Positions 62,775 through 64,000 of a stretch of 64,000 nt of DNA are shown in pieces. The first letter of the stretch is position 1. The number at the start of each line of letters is the position of its first letter. The stretch covers positions 1 to 64,000 of the forward strand of contig NZ_LYPF02000020.1 of assembly GCF_001661595.2 (NCBI RefSeq), written 5' to 3'. Both the position numbers and the translations under genes were made by a program. Under the pieces are notes generated by a model that saw only the letters and a program-made list of their open reading frames with translations, was not told where the DNA came from and searched no databases. Source of the stretch: Crocinitomix algicola. Lineage in GTDB: Bacteria; Bacteroidota; Bacteroidia; Flavobacteriales_D; Crocinitomicaceae.

Positions 62775-63815
62775 CTACTCCTTTTTCGTTCGAATATTTA
62801 TACCTACTGAACTGTAGATAAAACCAGTAGTCGATACTCCGGCGCGAACTATGATTGGGTCGTCCTCTGGTACAGCCCTCAGCCCAAGACCGATATGGTA
62901 TTGCTCTATGTCCGAACCGAAACCTGAATACTCATTAAAAGGAATATTAATTCCTGTTGCTATTTCTATTTTTAAGGGTGAAGTACCGATTAAACCGATC
63001 AAATAACCTTGCGTTGAGAACAAGGTTCCTCCTTCATATTGCCAACCATATCGACCCGCTACACCATAACCTAATTGAACACCTTTACGATTAAAATAAA
63101 AATGATCTACTGACAAACCACCTCCAATAAAATCCCCATTAAAACTAAAGCAATAAGCAAAGGCAGATAGATGTATCTGATGCGGAAGTTTTTGTTTTAC
63201 ATGAGCGTTGGGTAAAACTTTTGAGGTTGGTTTACTTATAAAGTAGGCTATTCGCAATTTCGCACTATAGAGTGGTTCGTTAAACCCTAACCTCGCAAGA
63301 TTTACGCTAATATTAGGGTGAAAAATAAGTCGTTTTGGGGTAATATATCTATAGCCTAACCTAAACCTACATTCCGCATCCATTCTTTTGACAAAAGGAT
63401 TATTTCTAGTGTACCTGCCTACCCCAAAGAATGTTGAAAGTTCTAATTGATGGTAACGACCTAAAAATATGGAGGGCCCCGTATATCCACCCCAATATCG
63501 GTAGGGTTCTGATTCCTTTAAATTTGGGTAATTTATAAAATTACCGACTTCACCCTGCAAAGCGTATTGATCCATCATCGTCAAACCAATATTCCACTCC
63601 AAGTTTAAGTGATAAGATTCTGACACCCCTATCGAAATTCCTAAATCATAAGAGTAAGTCTGAAATTCGAATTGATTTTCTTTAATTTGATTAATGTCAT
63701 AATTCAACCCAAACTCACCAAATATAGAGTGGTATTTATAAAGTTGCAACGAATCTGTTTGTGCCACTACCTGGAAACATAACCAATATAAAGCTGATAT
63801 TATGAATTTTCTCAT
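62775..63815 (-). CDS. Predicted outer-membrane beta-barrel protein, unknown function
   Basis: A 346-aa protein with a signal peptide ending near residue 18 (VVAQT). The rest alternates hydrophobic and aromatic residues in beta strands (YDLGISIGVSESYHLNLEW, YFNRKGVQLGYGVAG), as in barrel proteins, and ends in a strand with GVSTTGFIYSSVGINIRTKKE (truncated here). No recognised family. Its gene ends 4 nt from the uvrA stop on the other strand. Confidence 0.75.
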   Translation of the reverse strand: MRKFIISALYWLCFQVVAQTDSLQLYKYHSIFGEFGLNYDINQIKENQFEFQTYSYDLGISIGVSESYHLNLEWNIGLTMMDQYALQGEVGNFINYPNLKESEPYRYWGGYTGPSIFLGRYHQLELSTFFGVGRYTRNNPFVKRMDAECRFRLGYRYITPKRLIFHPNISVNLARLGFNEPLYSAKLRIAYFISKPTSKVLPNAHVKQKLPHQIHLSAFAYCFSFNGDFIGGGLSVDHFYFNRKGVQLGYGVAGRYGWQYEGGTLFSTQGYLIGLIGTSPLKIEIATGINIPFNEYSGFGSDIEQYHIGLGLRAVPEDDPIIVRAGVSTTGFIYSSVGINIRTKKE

Positions 63816-63862
63816 TCGACTCCTACTTCAGCTAAATTTAATTAAAAATGGTTATAAACGAA

Positions 63863-63889
63863 AAAATCCTACCAAAATGGTAGGATTTT
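63863..63889 (-). terminator. Terminator of rplS
   Basis: AAAATCCTACCA and TGGTAGGATTTT form a perfect 12-bp stem with a 3-nt loop; on the minus strand a T-run follows. Located 26 nt after the rplS stop. Confidence 0.85.
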
Positions 63890-63914
63890 CTTCAGATTTA
63901 TCTGAATACTATTT

Positions 63915-64000
63915 TTACTTAGTAGCGTAAACTTTTTTCTCTCTGATACGAGCTGATTTTCCTCTTCTCTCTCTAAAGTAGTAGATTCTTGCTCTACGTA
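63915..64000 (-). CDS. rplS: Ribosomal protein L19, C-terminal part (cut by window edge)
   Basis: The last 28 codons plus two bases. Translation reads RRARIYYFRERRGKSARI, then REKKVYATK, the typical L19 C-terminus. L19 sits at the 30S-50S interface and is essential. The gene runs off the right edge; the start is outside the window. It ends with a terminator at 63863-63889. Confidence 0.93.
   Translation of the reverse strand, partial: RRARIYYFRERRGKSARIREKKVYATK

Overview
The window reads as a chromosomal segment of an AT-rich member of the Bacteroidota, most likely order Flavobacteriales. Three proteins end in type IX secretion (T9SS) sorting domains. There is a PorP/SprF-family protein, families largely confined to this phylum (DUF4494, DUF5606), many lipoproteins, almost no Shine-Dalgarno sequences, and many TAnnTTTG -7 promoter boxes. 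Housekeeping genes (lpd, sucC, map, pdxH, uvrA, rplS) and one tRNA-Ser show it is ordinary chromosome. I see no prophage, insertion sequence, integrase or CRISPR array.

Layout. 1-4315: M3 oligopeptidase and dihydrolipoyl dehydrogenase. 4474-8146: collagen-like lipoprotein, M61 (glycyl aminopeptidase family) peptidase and a four-helix membrane protein, apparently one transcript, then RidA on the other strand. 8471-11699: T9SS adhesin-like protein plus PorP/SprF. 11772-12341: stand-alone PabA/TrpG-type amidotransferase. 12607-17986: minus-strand surface-polysaccharide operon (asparagine synthase, GT4, WcaF-like acetyltransferase, GT2) with a transglycosylase-like gene downstream. 18124-24268: sugar cassette of MFS permease, ROK hexokinase and GH92 alpha-mannosidase, then a hydrolase. 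24269-27205: phosphorus-scavenging pair (PhoX and a T9SS-secreted endonuclease/phosphatase-fold protein). 27397-30709: Gfo/Idh/MocA oxidoreductase, lipoprotein, and the polyprenyl glycosylphosphotransferase that could start a surface glycan. 30799-33937: soluble GAF/PAS histidine kinase and a receiver-only partner. 33943-35766: MOCOS-like aminotransferase and a small unknown.

35972-42577 is a complete tetR-tolC-adaptor-RND pump operon. 42730-43967 holds RNase HI with a doubled viroplasmin domain, a structured GC-rich gap and tRNA-Ser(GCU). 44057-50093 holds a LacI regulator, a membrane protein, map, sucC, an 86-aa unknown, a YdcF-like protein and an MscS channel. 50144-52585 is a DUF4494-pdxH-GT2 operon. 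52741-58237 has a secreted repeat protein and two divergent subtilases. 58315-64000 has DUF5606, a 55-aa small gene, an ECF sigma factor, uvrA, an outer-membrane protein and the end of rplS.

No single locus is clearly a new defence or mobile system. The strongest leads are the Gly-rich lipoprotein next to a glycyl-aminopeptidase-family enzyme; an inverted repeat over the phoX start codon; three genes whose -7 box lies exactly 4 nt before the ATG (candidate leaderless mRNAs); a perfect inverted repeat overlapping the sigma-factor promoter; and a structured GC-rich intergenic stretch before tRNA-Ser. All coordinates and motifs were read by eye. Family assignments rest on recognised motifs, not on database searches.
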